Assembly (NCBI GenBank): GCA_007120095.1
Contig: SKOM01000055.1
Coordinates: 1 to 11,226 of the forward strand
DNA length: 11,226 nt
Origin: Candidatus Competibacteraceae bacterium
GTDB taxonomy: Bacteria > Pseudomonadota > Gammaproteobacteria > Competibacterales > Competibacteraceae
Direction: 5' to 3'
The notes beneath the pieces are model-generated. The model was given only the letters and a program-made list of their open reading frames with translations, did not search any database and was not told where the DNA came from. Below are positions 1 to 6,490 of this stretch, piece after piece. Numbering within the stretch: position 1 is the stretch's first letter; the number at the start of each line of letters is the position of its first letter. The position numbers were made by a program, and so were the translations under genes.

Positions 1-1679
1 CCAACTTGAGCCGGTTGGGCAAGCCACCGCAGCGCCCGCAAAAAATCCGGCAGATAAGCCAATTCTGCGCCCTGCTCAGGATCGGGTTCTAAGAGTTCCA
101 GTAACATGACTCGCAGTAGCCGGATCATACTTTCAGAGCGCTCAGCATAACGCCCCAACCAGAACAGATTCTCCGCCACGCGACTGGACACGCCACTGAT
201 GCGCAACGGCAGTGATTCTGTCCGCTCTGTCGTCAGCAGACTCAGCGGTTGAACCGGCTCTGAGGCTAACACCCAGACATCTTTGCCGATACCATAAGCT
301 TTGCCGTCTCGCGCTTCACTATCCGCAATAATACCCCCCAAACCACCCGGCAAAGCCAGATAATCATCTGCGGTAGCCACCAGAAAAGTGCGCAGCAGCA
401 CGGGTAAGGACTGCTCTGTCCCATCACGCAACACGGGATTCGCCGCAGGGGTAAACGGTCGGCGAGCGGTAAAACCCCAAGGACGTGCCTTGATCGCCTG
501 GCGCAGTTCGGATAACTGCTCAGAGGCCAAGCAACGGCCATCATAACGTGATCCGCTGCGTTCATGCACAACCAGTTCCTGAAGTTGATCTAACACGGCG
601 GTGCTCATCGCTGGATCACCGCACCACAATGTCTCGACTGAGGGCAGCCGTAACTCTTCACCCAGCAGGGCTCGACATAAAGCGGGTAAATAAATGGACA
701 GCGCCGGGTTTTCTAATACCGCACTGCCCAAGGGATTAACGCAATCCACCCGTTGCTGCCGCACGGCTTGTAATAGCCCGGCCACACCAAGGCGCGACTG
801 CCCACCGAGTTCCAGGCTGTCGCAATCACGGTCGTCGTTCCAGCGCAGAATCACATCTACAGGCTGTAAACCGTCAAGGCTGCGCAGAAATACACCGCCA
901 TCACGCACGGTTAAATCATTGCCCTGTACCAAAGGATAACCTAAATAATTAGCCAGATAGGCATGTTCAAAATAATCGGGATGCGCTAAACCCGGTGTCA
1001 GTAACACGGTGCAACTATTGGCCGTATCCCCAGATGATTGTAAGCACTGGCGCAGTACCCGGAAGAACTGAGCAAGACGGTGAACGCGCGCCTCTCGAAA
1101 TAAACTTGGCAACACCCGCGACAGCACAATACGGTTCTCTAACGCATAGCCTAAACCGCCCAAACGCTGCAAACTGTCGTTTAGAACCCATACATGGCCA
1201 GCCGTATCTTGGGCTAAATCGGCGGTGTGCACAGGGAGTCGAAAATGTCCTGTTGACGAAGGCTGACCAACACAAGATCGTAAAAAACCGGGGTCAGCCA
1301 GCACAGCCTCTGCCGGCAGCAGGCCTTGGCGTAACACCCGCTGGGGTCCATAAATATCCTGATACAAACAACTCAGCAATTCAGCACGCTGCTGTAACCC
1401 ACGCTCGACAACTTGCCACTGTTGGCTAGGAATCGCTAACGGAATGGGATCCAGAACCCATGGGCGCAACACCCCGTGGCCATGATCCGCCACTCCACTA
1501 TCATGCAACAACCGCCGGATAAGCTGCTGGCGTTTACTCAGTTCAGTGATTCCCAATTCGGCCAATGCTCGCTGTAAATACTGCCAAGAGTCGCTGTTGT
1601 GTGGCTTAGCGGTAAACGCTAAATCAGGCACATTAAACTGATTCTTTTCGGGATTGTTCTCGCTGATACCAACTGCCAT
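1..1679 (-). CDS. Circularly permuted ATP-grasp / alpha-E fusion protein, 3' end outside window
   Basis: The frame is open from ATG 1679 to the window edge: 559 codons with no stop. Residues about 30-480 match the DUF404/DUF407 circularly permuted ATP-grasp family: RPWVLDPIPLAI (72-83), DIYGPQRVL (108-116), GYALENR (177-183), LLTPG (226-230), YFEHAYLANYLGYPLVQG (236-253), a P-GGLGG loop (444-449) and GKDVWVL (465-471). From about residue 493 an alpha-E (DUF403) domain starts, with SRVAENLFWLGRYAERSE (499-516); most of it lies outside the window. Fused members of the family are usually a little over 800 residues. The family is predicted to form peptide or amide bonds and often sits near transglutaminase-like genes or the Anbu peptidase; its substrate is not established. 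The start is supported by an in-frame stop shortly upstream, but there is no clear ribosome binding site. The loop before GYALENR reads DSLQRLGGL where I recall D-R-T-Q-A-P-S-G in relatives; the length is the same but the residues differ. Confidence 0.9.
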   Translation of the reverse strand, partial: MAVGISENNPEKNQFNVPDLAFTAKPHNSDSWQYLQRALAELGITELSKRQQLIRRLLHDSGVADHGHGVLRPWVLDPIPLAIPSQQWQVVERGLQQRAELLSCLYQDIYGPQRVLRQGLLPAEAVLADPGFLRSCVGQPSSTGHFRLPVHTADLAQDTAGHVWVLNDSLQRLGGLGYALENRIVLSRVLPSLFREARVHRLAQFFRVLRQCLQSSGDTANSCTVLLTPGLAHPDYFEHAYLANYLGYPLVQGNDLTVRDGGVFLRSLDGLQPVDVILRWNDDRDCDSLELGGQSRLGVAGLLQAVRQQRVDCVNPLGSAVLENPALSIYLPALCRALLGEELRLPSVETLWCGDPAMSTAVLDQLQELVVHERSGSRYDGRCLASEQLSELRQAIKARPWGFTARRPFTPAANPVLRDGTEQSLPVLLRTFLVATADDYLALPGGLGGIIADSEARDGKAYGIGKDVWVLASEPVQPLSLLTTERTESLPLRISGVSSRVAENLFWLGRYAERSESMIRLLRVMLLELLEPDPEQGAELAYLPDFLRALRWLAQPAQV

Positions 1680-1750
1680 GTTCGGATGAGTCGCTTTGGA
1701 AAGGCATCACTATAGCGCACTTACCGTGTCGAAAATAATCGCCAAAAAAA

Positions 1751-1765
1751 TGTTGCAACGCAACA
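1751..1765. promoter_or_regulatory. Inverted repeat over the phasin -35 box (possible operator)
   Basis: TGTTGC-AAC-GCAACA is a perfect inverted repeat with 6-base arms and a 3-base centre. It covers the -35 hexamer of the phasin promoter. The TGC-N3-GCA core resembles sites reported for the PHA-responsive repressor PhaR, which controls phasin genes in other proteobacteria. Assigning it to PhaR is inference; no phaR gene lies in the window. Confidence 0.45.
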
Positions 1766-1781
1766 TAAAGCTTGCTATGAT
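1753..1781 (+). promoter_or_regulatory. Sigma70-type promoter for the phasin gene
   Basis: TTGCAA (1753-1758) and TATGAT (1776-1781) are separated by exactly 17 bases. The expected transcription start is near 1788, giving a leader of about 40 bases before the phasin ATG, with a GGAGG ribosome binding site at 1816-1820. Both hexamers are close to consensus and placed correctly for a highly expressed gene. The divergent ATP-grasp gene has only weak candidates on the other strand, for example TTGCGT (1763-1758) and GATTAT (1740-1735), also 17 apart. Confidence 0.7.
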
Positions 1782-1789
1782 GCACTGCA
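1781..1789. promoter_or_regulatory. TGCACTGCA palindrome at the phasin transcription start (possible operator)
   Basis: TGCA-C-TGCA overlaps the last base of the -10 box and the expected transcription start. It shares the TGC...GCA character of the palindrome at 1751-1765, with centres about 27 bases apart, so one regulator could bind both and block RNA polymerase. A PhaR-type repressor is the obvious guess, but this is inference from spacing and sequence only. Confidence 0.4.
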
Positions 1790-1828
1790 ACAAACCACTG
1801 ATTACAACCCGACCTGGAGGTCAACACC

Positions 1829-2182
1829 ATGAGTTACGATATTTTTGAGAATGTCAGTAAGCAACAAGAAAACCTGCTCGCCACTTTACAAAAGCTCAAC
1901 ACGCTGGCTGTGAGCAATGTTGAGAAAATGACTGACATGCAGATGGGTACCCTACGCGGCTATAGCGAAATGACGGTACAACAAATGCGTGCCATTGCCG
2001 AAGTCAAAAGCCCTCAACAACTGCAGGAATACCTTGCTCAGCAAACCGAATCGGTAAAGGCGATGGCTGAAAAAATCATCGCCGATGCAAAGGCCGCTGC
2101 CGAATTAGGTGTTGCATTCAACAAAGAGGCTCAGAAAATCGCTCAAGACTCCTTGGGTACCGTGACCAATAAAGCCGCCTGA
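1829..2182 (+). CDS. phaP: Phasin family protein (PHA granule-associated)
   Basis: This 117-residue protein has no signal peptide or cysteine. Its sequence is almost entirely amphipathic helix, with many Gln, Lys, Glu and Ala residues and few prolines or glycines. The middle (residues about 20-90) follows the phasin_2/TIGR01841 pattern, including TLAVSNVEKMTDMQ and EVKSPQQLQEYLAQQTESVK, where a run like SPQ-x-L-x-E-Y-L is typical. Phasins coat cytoplasmic polyhydroxyalkanoate granules and limit their size and coalescence. The start is fixed by GGAGG at 1816-1820, 8 bases upstream. A strong promoter lies upstream and an intrinsic terminator follows, so the gene is probably monocistronic. No PHA synthase or other pha gene is present in the window, so the granule role rests on family resemblance. 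Some small phasin-like proteins may have broader stress roles. Confidence 0.88.
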   Translation: MSYDIFENVSKQQENLLATLQKLNTLAVSNVEKMTDMQMGTLRGYSEMTVQQMRAIAEVKSPQQLQEYLAQQTESVKAMAEKIIADAKAAAELGVAFNKEAQKIAQDSLGTVTNKAA

Positions 2183-2204
2183 ACGAACCTAAAGCGGTAA
2201 TCAC

Positions 2205-2240
2205 ACGCCACCTTTTCTGCATCAGATGGGTGGCGTTTTT
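2205..2240 (+). terminator. Intrinsic terminator of the phasin gene
   Basis: ACGCCACC (2205-2212) pairs perfectly with GGTGGCGT (2229-2236). The loop is 16 bases and a TTTTT run ends at 2240. It begins 22 bases after the phasin stop, a standard factor-independent terminator layout. Confidence 0.85.
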
Positions 2241-2254
2241 GATGCGAAACAGTG

Positions 2255-2260
2255 TATAAT
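2255..2260 (+). promoter_or_regulatory. Possible -10 box for the small zinc-ribbon gene
   Basis: A perfect TATAAT hexamer lies 15 bases after the phasin terminator and about 60 bases before the next start codon. No good -35 hexamer sits at the right distance; the sequence there is part of the terminator stem. The call rests on the -10 match and on the need for a new promoter after a strong terminator. Confidence 0.4.
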
Positions 2261-2322
2261 TACGGATAAATTACTGGAAATTCCAATCCAGTGGATTAGA
2301 TCTGCTAGGAAGGATGGTTACG

Positions 2323-2526
2323 ATGCAAAACCGAATCAAGCGTATGGCAGCTCAGCTCTTATGTCATGTTCAAGGCCACCAGCTTTATTTCGTTCGCGCA
2401 ACCAATAATGGCGATAGAATTTTCCACTGCGAACGTTGTAAAGGTCAGTTTGCTCTTTGCGAAAACCACGACTGGCGCAGAGCGGAATCACTGCACCGCC
2501 CTATGCGCCACGGTCACCATCATTAG
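2323..2526 (+). CDS. Small zinc-ribbon-like protein, function unknown
   Basis: This 67-residue protein is basic and His-rich. It carries a possible zinc site made of LLCHVQGH near residues 12-19 and HCERCKGQFALC near residues 35-46, with a tail reading RHGHHH. The C-x-V-x-G-H followed by C-x-x-C arrangement resembles several families of short, uncharacterised zinc-ribbon proteins, but I do not recognise a named family with confidence. An in-frame ATG also occurs at 2314, but the ribosome binding site AGGAAGG (2307-2313) touches it directly. ATG 2323 lies 9 bases after that site and is the better start. The gene stands alone between the phasin terminator and the convergent nqr operon. No transmembrane segment or signal peptide is visible. 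The clear ribosome binding site and the paired cysteines argue that it is real rather than a chance frame. Confidence 0.65.
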   Translation: MQNRIKRMAAQLLCHVQGHQLYFVRATNNGDRIFHCERCKGQFALCENHDWRRAESLHRPMRHGHHH

Positions 2527-2557
2527 AAAAAGCTCTCAGCATGACCTTGTTGCTGAG
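2527..2557 (-). terminator. Intrinsic terminator of the nqr-apbE-nqrM operon
   Basis: Read on the minus strand, CTCAGCA (2557-2551) pairs with TGCTGAG (2541-2535) around a 9-base loop. AGC and five T (2531-2527) follow. It lies 45 bases past the nqrM stop and touches the stop of the convergent zinc-ribbon gene. The T run is only on the minus-strand exit side, so it is oriented for the nqr transcript. Confidence 0.72.
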
Positions 2558-2563
2558 GTGATC

Positions 2564-2590
2564 GCAACACCCACCCACAGCCTGTGTTGC
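2564..2590 (-). other. Second hairpin between nqrM and its terminator
   Basis: GCAACAC (2564-2570) and GTGTTGC (2584-2590) form a perfect 7-base stem with a 13-base loop. The stem lies between the nqrM stop and the terminator hairpin and has no T run of its own. In the nqr mRNA it would form a tandem hairpin that could protect the 3' end; that role is inference. Confidence 0.45.
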
Positions 2591-2601
2591 TCAGTCAGGT
2601 G

Positions 2602-2790
2602 TTAACTCTGCCGCTTTTTGCAGTTGGCCTCGTCTCCACCGCAGGCTTCGCATTGATAATCTTTCTGTCCCAACGCTTTACCAACCCCGCCACAAGACCC
2701 CTGTATAGGCGGGCGGCCAAAAATGACGCCTACCGACATAGCTAACACCACTAATAGCATAAAAACTAAAGTCACCAATAGCGTACCCAT
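2602..2790 (-). CDS. nqrM: Na+-NQR maturation protein NqrM
   Basis: This 62-residue protein has one N-terminal membrane helix (residues about 3-24), followed by GSCGGVG (32-38) and a cysteine-rich tail with CEACGGD and a further NC. This is the pattern of the NqrM (DUF539) family. NqrM is required for assembly of functional Na+-NQR, most likely by supplying or inserting iron for the Cys-ligated centre between NqrD and NqrE; the four conserved cysteines are present. The ribosome binding site GAGG lies just upstream of ATG 2790. The gene starts 15 bases after the apbE stop and is the last gene of the operon, its usual position. Length is normal for the family. Confidence 0.93.
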   Translation of the reverse strand: MGTLLVTLVFMLLVVLAMSVGVIFGRPPIQGSCGGVGKALGQKDYQCEACGGDEANCKKRQS

Positions 2791-2805
2791 AAATCACCTC
2801 GTCGT

Positions 2806-3858
2806 TTAATCAGGATTCTCCAAATAAGAAACAAAAGCGCTGGAATAAGTTTCCTTAAATTCCTGTGCTTGCCGTTCAATCAAAAATACCGCCCTATTCT
2901 CTTGCTCAGCCAAGGCTAAAGCCGCCTCGGCACCCATGACCATCATCGCCGTGGCTAAAGCATCCGCTTCAGCGGCTGTGTCGGCAATAACCGTCACCGA
3001 GGCCAAATGGTGATTCACAGGATAGCCCGTCGCAGGATCGATGATATGCGAACGTCGTTGCCCCTGGTCTACACGGTAATTACGATAATCTCCGGAGGTA
3101 ACCAGCGCGACATTGCTGATCGGCACGATTCGGTGAATCCCTTGACGTTCCGTACTCGGCGTCTCAATCGCAATGCGCCAGGGCTCGCCGTTGGGGTTAA
3201 AACCATGCGCCAGTAAATCCCCTCCGATATTGATCAGATAATGACTCACCCCATGCTGTGCAAAAAACCGACCCAGCCAATCGACGCCATAACCCTTAGC
3301 CACACCGGACAGATCGACAAAGATATCCGACCGTTTGCGGGCTTGCTGTCCCTCCAGTTCAAGATACTGATGACCCACTCGCTGACGGAGTGCGGCAATA
3401 GCCTCCGCTGTGGGTAGTTCACCCTCAGGATCGGGTCCAAACCCCCACAGATTCACTAACGGCCCCACCGTGACATCAAAGGCCCCAGCAGTCAATTGAC
3501 TGATCCGCTGACTGAGCTGAAAAATGTCATAGAGCGATGCGGACAGCGGTTGCCATACCCCCACATCGACGGCATTGAATTGCATCAGTTCTGAGTCGGG
3601 AATATACGTCGACATGATCTGATTGATCTGAGCTAATTCCGCATCAATCGCAGCGTGCATAGCTGAGTCAGTAAACTCAAACGACTGACCGGTCTCAGCG
3701 ACCAAGGTGATAATGTAATACGTGCCCATGGTCGAACCGGAAAAACGCCGCACATCCGGCTGGTCTGACGGTTGACTACAGGCAGCTAACAGCAGACCGA
3801 GCAGGCCACACACTACGGCTCGGACTGTCCAGCGGAGGGGCGTTGCTATGGGGTTCAT
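2806..3858 (-). CDS. apbE: FAD:protein FMN transferase ApbE (lipoprotein)
   Basis: This 350-residue enzyme uses FAD as donor and joins FMN by a phosphoester bond to a threonine in target proteins, here NqrB and NqrC. The N-terminus has a lipoprotein signal: a hydrophobic stretch at about 12-26 and lipobox L-A-A-C with Cys27. It is therefore probably anchored on the periplasmic face, where the flavinylation sites lie. ApbE landmarks are visible: GSTMGTYY (41-48), FDVTVGPLVNLWGFGP (127-142), VDLSGVAKGYGVD (181-193), NIGGD (210-214), TSGDY (254-258), HIIDPATGYPV (271-281) and ADALATAMMVMG (298-309). The start is the first ATG and is needed to give a full signal peptide. No good ribosome binding site precedes it; the nearest purine-rich stretch lies inside the hairpin upstream. 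ApbE is commonly encoded just after nqrF. Confidence 0.95.
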   Translation of the reverse strand: MNPIATPLRWTVRAVVCGLLGLLLAACSQPSDQPDVRRFSGSTMGTYYIITLVAETGQSFEFTDSAMHAAIDAELAQINQIMSTYIPDSELMQFNAVDVGVWQPLSASLYDIFQLSQRISQLTAGAFDVTVGPLVNLWGFGPDPEGELPTAEAIAALRQRVGHQYLELEGQQARKRSDIFVDLSGVAKGYGVDWLGRFFAQHGVSHYLINIGGDLLAHGFNPNGEPWRIAIETPSTERQGIHRIVPISNVALVTSGDYRNYRVDQGQRRSHIIDPATGYPVNHHLASVTVIADTAAEADALATAMMVMGAEAALALAEQENRAVFLIERQAQEFKETYSSAFVSYLENPD

Positions 3859-3873
3859 TGTTTGGCGTGGAAG

Positions 3874-3897
3874 CCCTCTCTCACACCGGAGAGAGGG
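3874..3897 (-). other. Perfect hairpin in the nqrF-apbE gap
   Basis: CCCTCTCT (3874-3881) and AGAGAGGG (3890-3897) form a perfect 8-base stem with an 8-base loop, in the longest gap inside the operon (71 bases). Neither strand has an adjacent T run, so it is not a standard terminator. It could be an RNA processing or stability element that lowers apbE-nqrM output relative to nqrA-F, or one copy of a dispersed GAGAGGG-type repeat of the kind seen in many gammaproteobacteria. Confidence 0.6.
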
Positions 3898-3929
3898 TTA
3901 AGTGGGGAGACAGACGACCGCGTTGATGA

Positions 3930-5153
3930 CTAACCGCCGAAATCGTCCAGCATGATGTTTTCATCTTCAACACCTAGATCCTGGAGCATTTTCACCACAG
4001 CGACATTCATCATTGGCGGGCCGCACAGATAATACTCACAATCTTCCGGTGCTGGATGATCTTTAAGGTAGTTCTCATAGAGCACGTTATGGATAAACCC
4101 CGTGTAGCCTGTCCAGTTATCCTCGGGCTGCGGATCTGACATGGCCACAAACCATTCAAAGTTGTCGTTCTCCTCCGCCAGCTTGTCGTATTCTTCTTTA
4201 TAGAACAGCTCACGCAACGACCGTGCACCGTACCAGAAGGTCATTTTACGGTGCGTGTGGATGCGACCGAGTTGGTCAAAGATATGTGAACGCATCGGTG
4301 CCATGCCCGCGCCACCACCGATAAAGACCATTTCAGCGTCGGTGTCTTTAGCGAAAAATTCGCCAAACGGGCCATACACAGTGATTTTGTCGCCCGGCTT
4401 CAGACTGAATGTGTACGAAGACATGATCCCCGGCGGAATCCCTTTAGACCCAGGCGGTGGGGTGGCAATGCGGATATTAAACTTAACCAAACCCTTTTCT
4501 AAGGGATAGTTCGCCATCGAGTAGGCGCGAATCACTGGCTCATCGACTTTGGATTCAAGTTCAAATAAGTTGAAGCGCTCCCAGTCACCGCGAAACTCTT
4601 CTTCGATATCGAAATCAGCGTATTTCACATGGTGCGGCGGGCATTCCAACTGCACATAGCCGCCAGCGCGGAAATCAACATTTTCGCCCTCAGGCAATCG
4701 CAAAGTCAGTTCTTTGATGAAGGTGGCCACATTGGGATTGCTCACTACTGTGCATTCCCATTGCTTGACCCCAAAGACTTCTTCCGGCACTTCGATAATC
4801 ATGTCCTGCTTGACCGGCGTTTGACACGATAACCGCCAGCCTTCTCGGGCTTCGCGCTTGGTGAAAAAATTTTCTTCGGTCGGCAGCATGGCACCACCGC
4901 CCGATTCGACAATGCATTTGCACTGAGCGCACGTCCCCCCACCGCCACAGGCTGAGGGCAGAAATAATCCAGAATTGGAGAGTGTTTGCAGCAACTTACC
5001 ACCGGCCGGTACGGTAATTTTCTTTTCACCGTTAATATCGATGGACACCTCACCGCTGCTGACCAACTTTGATCGAGCGCCAACAATCACCGCTACCAGT
5101 GAGAGGACAATGACCGTAAACATAATGACGCCGAGAGTGATTTCAATACTCAT
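3930..5153 (-). CDS. nqrF: Na+-NQR subunit F, NADH-oxidising flavoprotein
   Basis: This 407-residue subunit is the electron entry point: it oxidises NADH on the cytoplasmic side with FAD and passes electrons to a 2Fe-2S cluster. Domains in order: membrane helix (about 4-25); plant-type ferredoxin domain with cluster cysteines C69, C75, C78 and C110; FAD-binding domain with RAYSMANYP (209-217); and NAD-binding domain with GGGAGMAP (279-286) and CGPPMM (377-382). It ends in the conserved DDFGG. Length and sequence follow Vibrio NqrF almost throughout. A longer frame begins at TTG 5183, inside the end of nqrE. ATG 5153 is preferred because GAGG lies 9 bases upstream, it gives the usual family N-terminus, and it leaves a 19-base gap after nqrE. 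Confidence 0.97.
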   Translation of the reverse strand: MSIEITLGVIMFTVIVLSLVAVIVGARSKLVSSGEVSIDINGEKKITVPAGGKLLQTLSNSGLFLPSACGGGGTCAQCKCIVESGGGAMLPTEENFFTKREAREGWRLSCQTPVKQDMIIEVPEEVFGVKQWECTVVSNPNVATFIKELTLRLPEGENVDFRAGGYVQLECPPHHVKYADFDIEEEFRGDWERFNLFELESKVDEPVIRAYSMANYPLEKGLVKFNIRIATPPPGSKGIPPGIMSSYTFSLKPGDKITVYGPFGEFFAKDTDAEMVFIGGGAGMAPMRSHIFDQLGRIHTHRKMTFWYGARSLRELFYKEEYDKLAEENDNFEWFVAMSDPQPEDNWTGYTGFIHNVLYENYLKDHPAPEDCEYYLCGPPMMNVAVVKMLQDLGVEDENIMLDDFGG

Positions 5154-5172
5154 GTCGCTAATCCTCGTTTGC

Positions 5173-5781
5173 TCAGAGATCAATGCCGCCGAACGACATG
5201 AAGCCCAGTGACATTAAGCCGACAATGATGAACGTGATGCCTAAGCCTTGTAAGCCTTCTGGCACATCACTGTATTTCAGTTTTTCACGGATACCGGCTA
5301 AGGCAGTAATCGCTAACGCCCAACCGACTCCGGATCCCGCTCCGAACACCACGCTTTCAGCAAAATTATAATGGCGTTCCACCATAAACAAGGAGCCACC
5401 GAGAATGGCGCAGTTGACGGTAATCAGTGGCAAAAATACCCCAAGGGCGTTATAGAGTACCGGGATGTATTTATCCAGCACCATTTCCAGAATCTGCACC
5501 ATGGCCGCAATGACCCCGATATACGTCAGCAAACCCAAGAAGCTCAGGTTCACATCCGGTAATCCCGCCCAGGCTAAAGCCCCATCGGCCAACACATAGG
5601 TGTACAGGAAATTATTCACCGGGACGGTGATGGCTTGAACGACAATAACCGCCACACCCAAACCAAAAGCAGCATTGACTTTTTTGGAAACGGCCAAGAA
5701 AGTACACATTCCCAAAAAGAAGGCCAAAGCCAAGTTCTCGATAAAAATCGAGCGGATGAACAGGCTTAAATAGTGTTCCAC
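5173..5781 (-). CDS. nqrE: Na+-NQR subunit E, integral membrane protein
   Basis: This 202-residue subunit has six predicted membrane helices and belongs to the NqrDE/RnfAE family. With NqrD it forms a pseudo-symmetric pair in the membrane that holds an iron or iron-sulfur centre and contributes to the sodium path. The ligand cysteines are present: C26 in FFLGMCTFLA and C124 in ITVNCAILGG, matching those known in Vibrio NqrE. The start is GTG 5781, with GGAGG 8 bases upstream and the family N-terminus MEHYLSLF. It follows nqrD after 31 bases, a slightly looser junction than those upstream. Confidence 0.96.
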   Translation of the reverse strand: MEHYLSLFIRSIFIENLALAFFLGMCTFLAVSKKVNAAFGLGVAVIVVQAITVPVNNFLYTYVLADGALAWAGLPDVNLSFLGLLTYIGVIAAMVQILEMVLDKYIPVLYNALGVFLPLITVNCAILGGSLFMVERHYNFAESVVFGAGSGVGWALAITALAGIREKLKYSDVPEGLQGLGITFIIVGLMSLGFMSFGGIDL

Positions 5782-5812
5782 GCGCTAGTCCTCCGTACGC
5801 ATCGGGGTCAAA

Positions 5813-6490
5813 TCAACGGGTAAGCGGCACATAATCAGCCCCCGATGGCTTGGTGTTAGATTTAATCTTGAAGTCCGGGGCCTCCACTTGAGCCTTATCC
5901 CAAGTGCGCAGCGCCCAGATGAACAAGCCGATCAGGAAAAAGGCGCTGGGCGGCAACAGCAGCATACCGTTGGGTACATACCAGCCGCCATCAGCCGCCA
6001 AGGGCATGATGTTATAACCCAGTAGCGTACCTGAGCCAAACAGCTCGCGAATCGTAGCCAAACCAATCAGCAACACGCTGTAGCCCAGACCATTACCAAT
6101 CCCATCGAGGAAACTGGGCCATGGCGGGTTCTTCAATGCGAAGGCTTCGGTACGCCCTAAAATAATGCAGTTGGTGATAATCAGGCCCACAAATACCGAT
6201 AATTGCTTGCTGATATCATAGGCTACGGCTTTCAGCGTTTCGTCAACCACGATAACCAGCGAGGCAATGATGGTCATCTGGATGATAATCCGGATGTTAT
6301 CGGGTGCATGATTACGGACAATGGAGACGAAAAAGTTCGACAGTCCCGCCACCACCGTTAAGGCCACACACATCACTAGAGTAACGCGCAGATTGCTGGT
6401 GACCGCTAGTGCTGAGCAAATCCCCAGAATTTGTAATGCGATAGGATTATTTCGGAAAATCGGTTTAGTCAAAAGCTCGAGTGCTTTCAT
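5813..6490 (-). CDS. nqrD: Na+-NQR subunit D, integral membrane protein
   Basis: This 225-residue membrane subunit has about six helices and is homologous to NqrE in inverted topology. Cys25 (ILGICSALAV) and Cys108 (LIITNCIILGRTEA) correspond to the metal-ligand cysteines of the family. After the last helix it carries a hydrophilic tail of about 30 residues (from about 195) that runs past the helical core. The ATG overlaps the nqrC stop as ATGA (6490-6487), so translation is probably coupled, and AAGGGG in the end of nqrC can serve as ribosome binding site. Confidence 0.96.
   Translation of the reverse strand: MKALELLTKPIFRNNPIALQILGICSALAVTSNLRVTLVMCVALTVVAGLSNFFVSIVRNHAPDNIRIIIQMTIIASLVIVVDETLKAVAYDISKQLSVFVGLIITNCIILGRTEAFALKNPPWPSFLDGIGNGLGYSVLLIGLATIRELFGSGTLLGYNIMPLAADGGWYVPNGMLLLPPSAFFLIGLFIWALRTWDKAQVEAPDFKIKSNTKPSGADYVPLTR

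Noticed and set aside
266..1429. Several open frames of 60-144 codons on both strands across the left end
   Set aside because: They overlap the long ATP-grasp/alpha-E frame, which has clear family motifs throughout; their predicted proteins are low-complexity or Arg/Pro/Ser-rich and have no ribosome binding site or recognisable domain.
1633..1830. A 65-codon minus-strand frame across the divergent promoter region
   Set aside because: It covers the phasin promoter and ribosome binding site and runs out of frame into the ATP-grasp gene start. No family features are seen.
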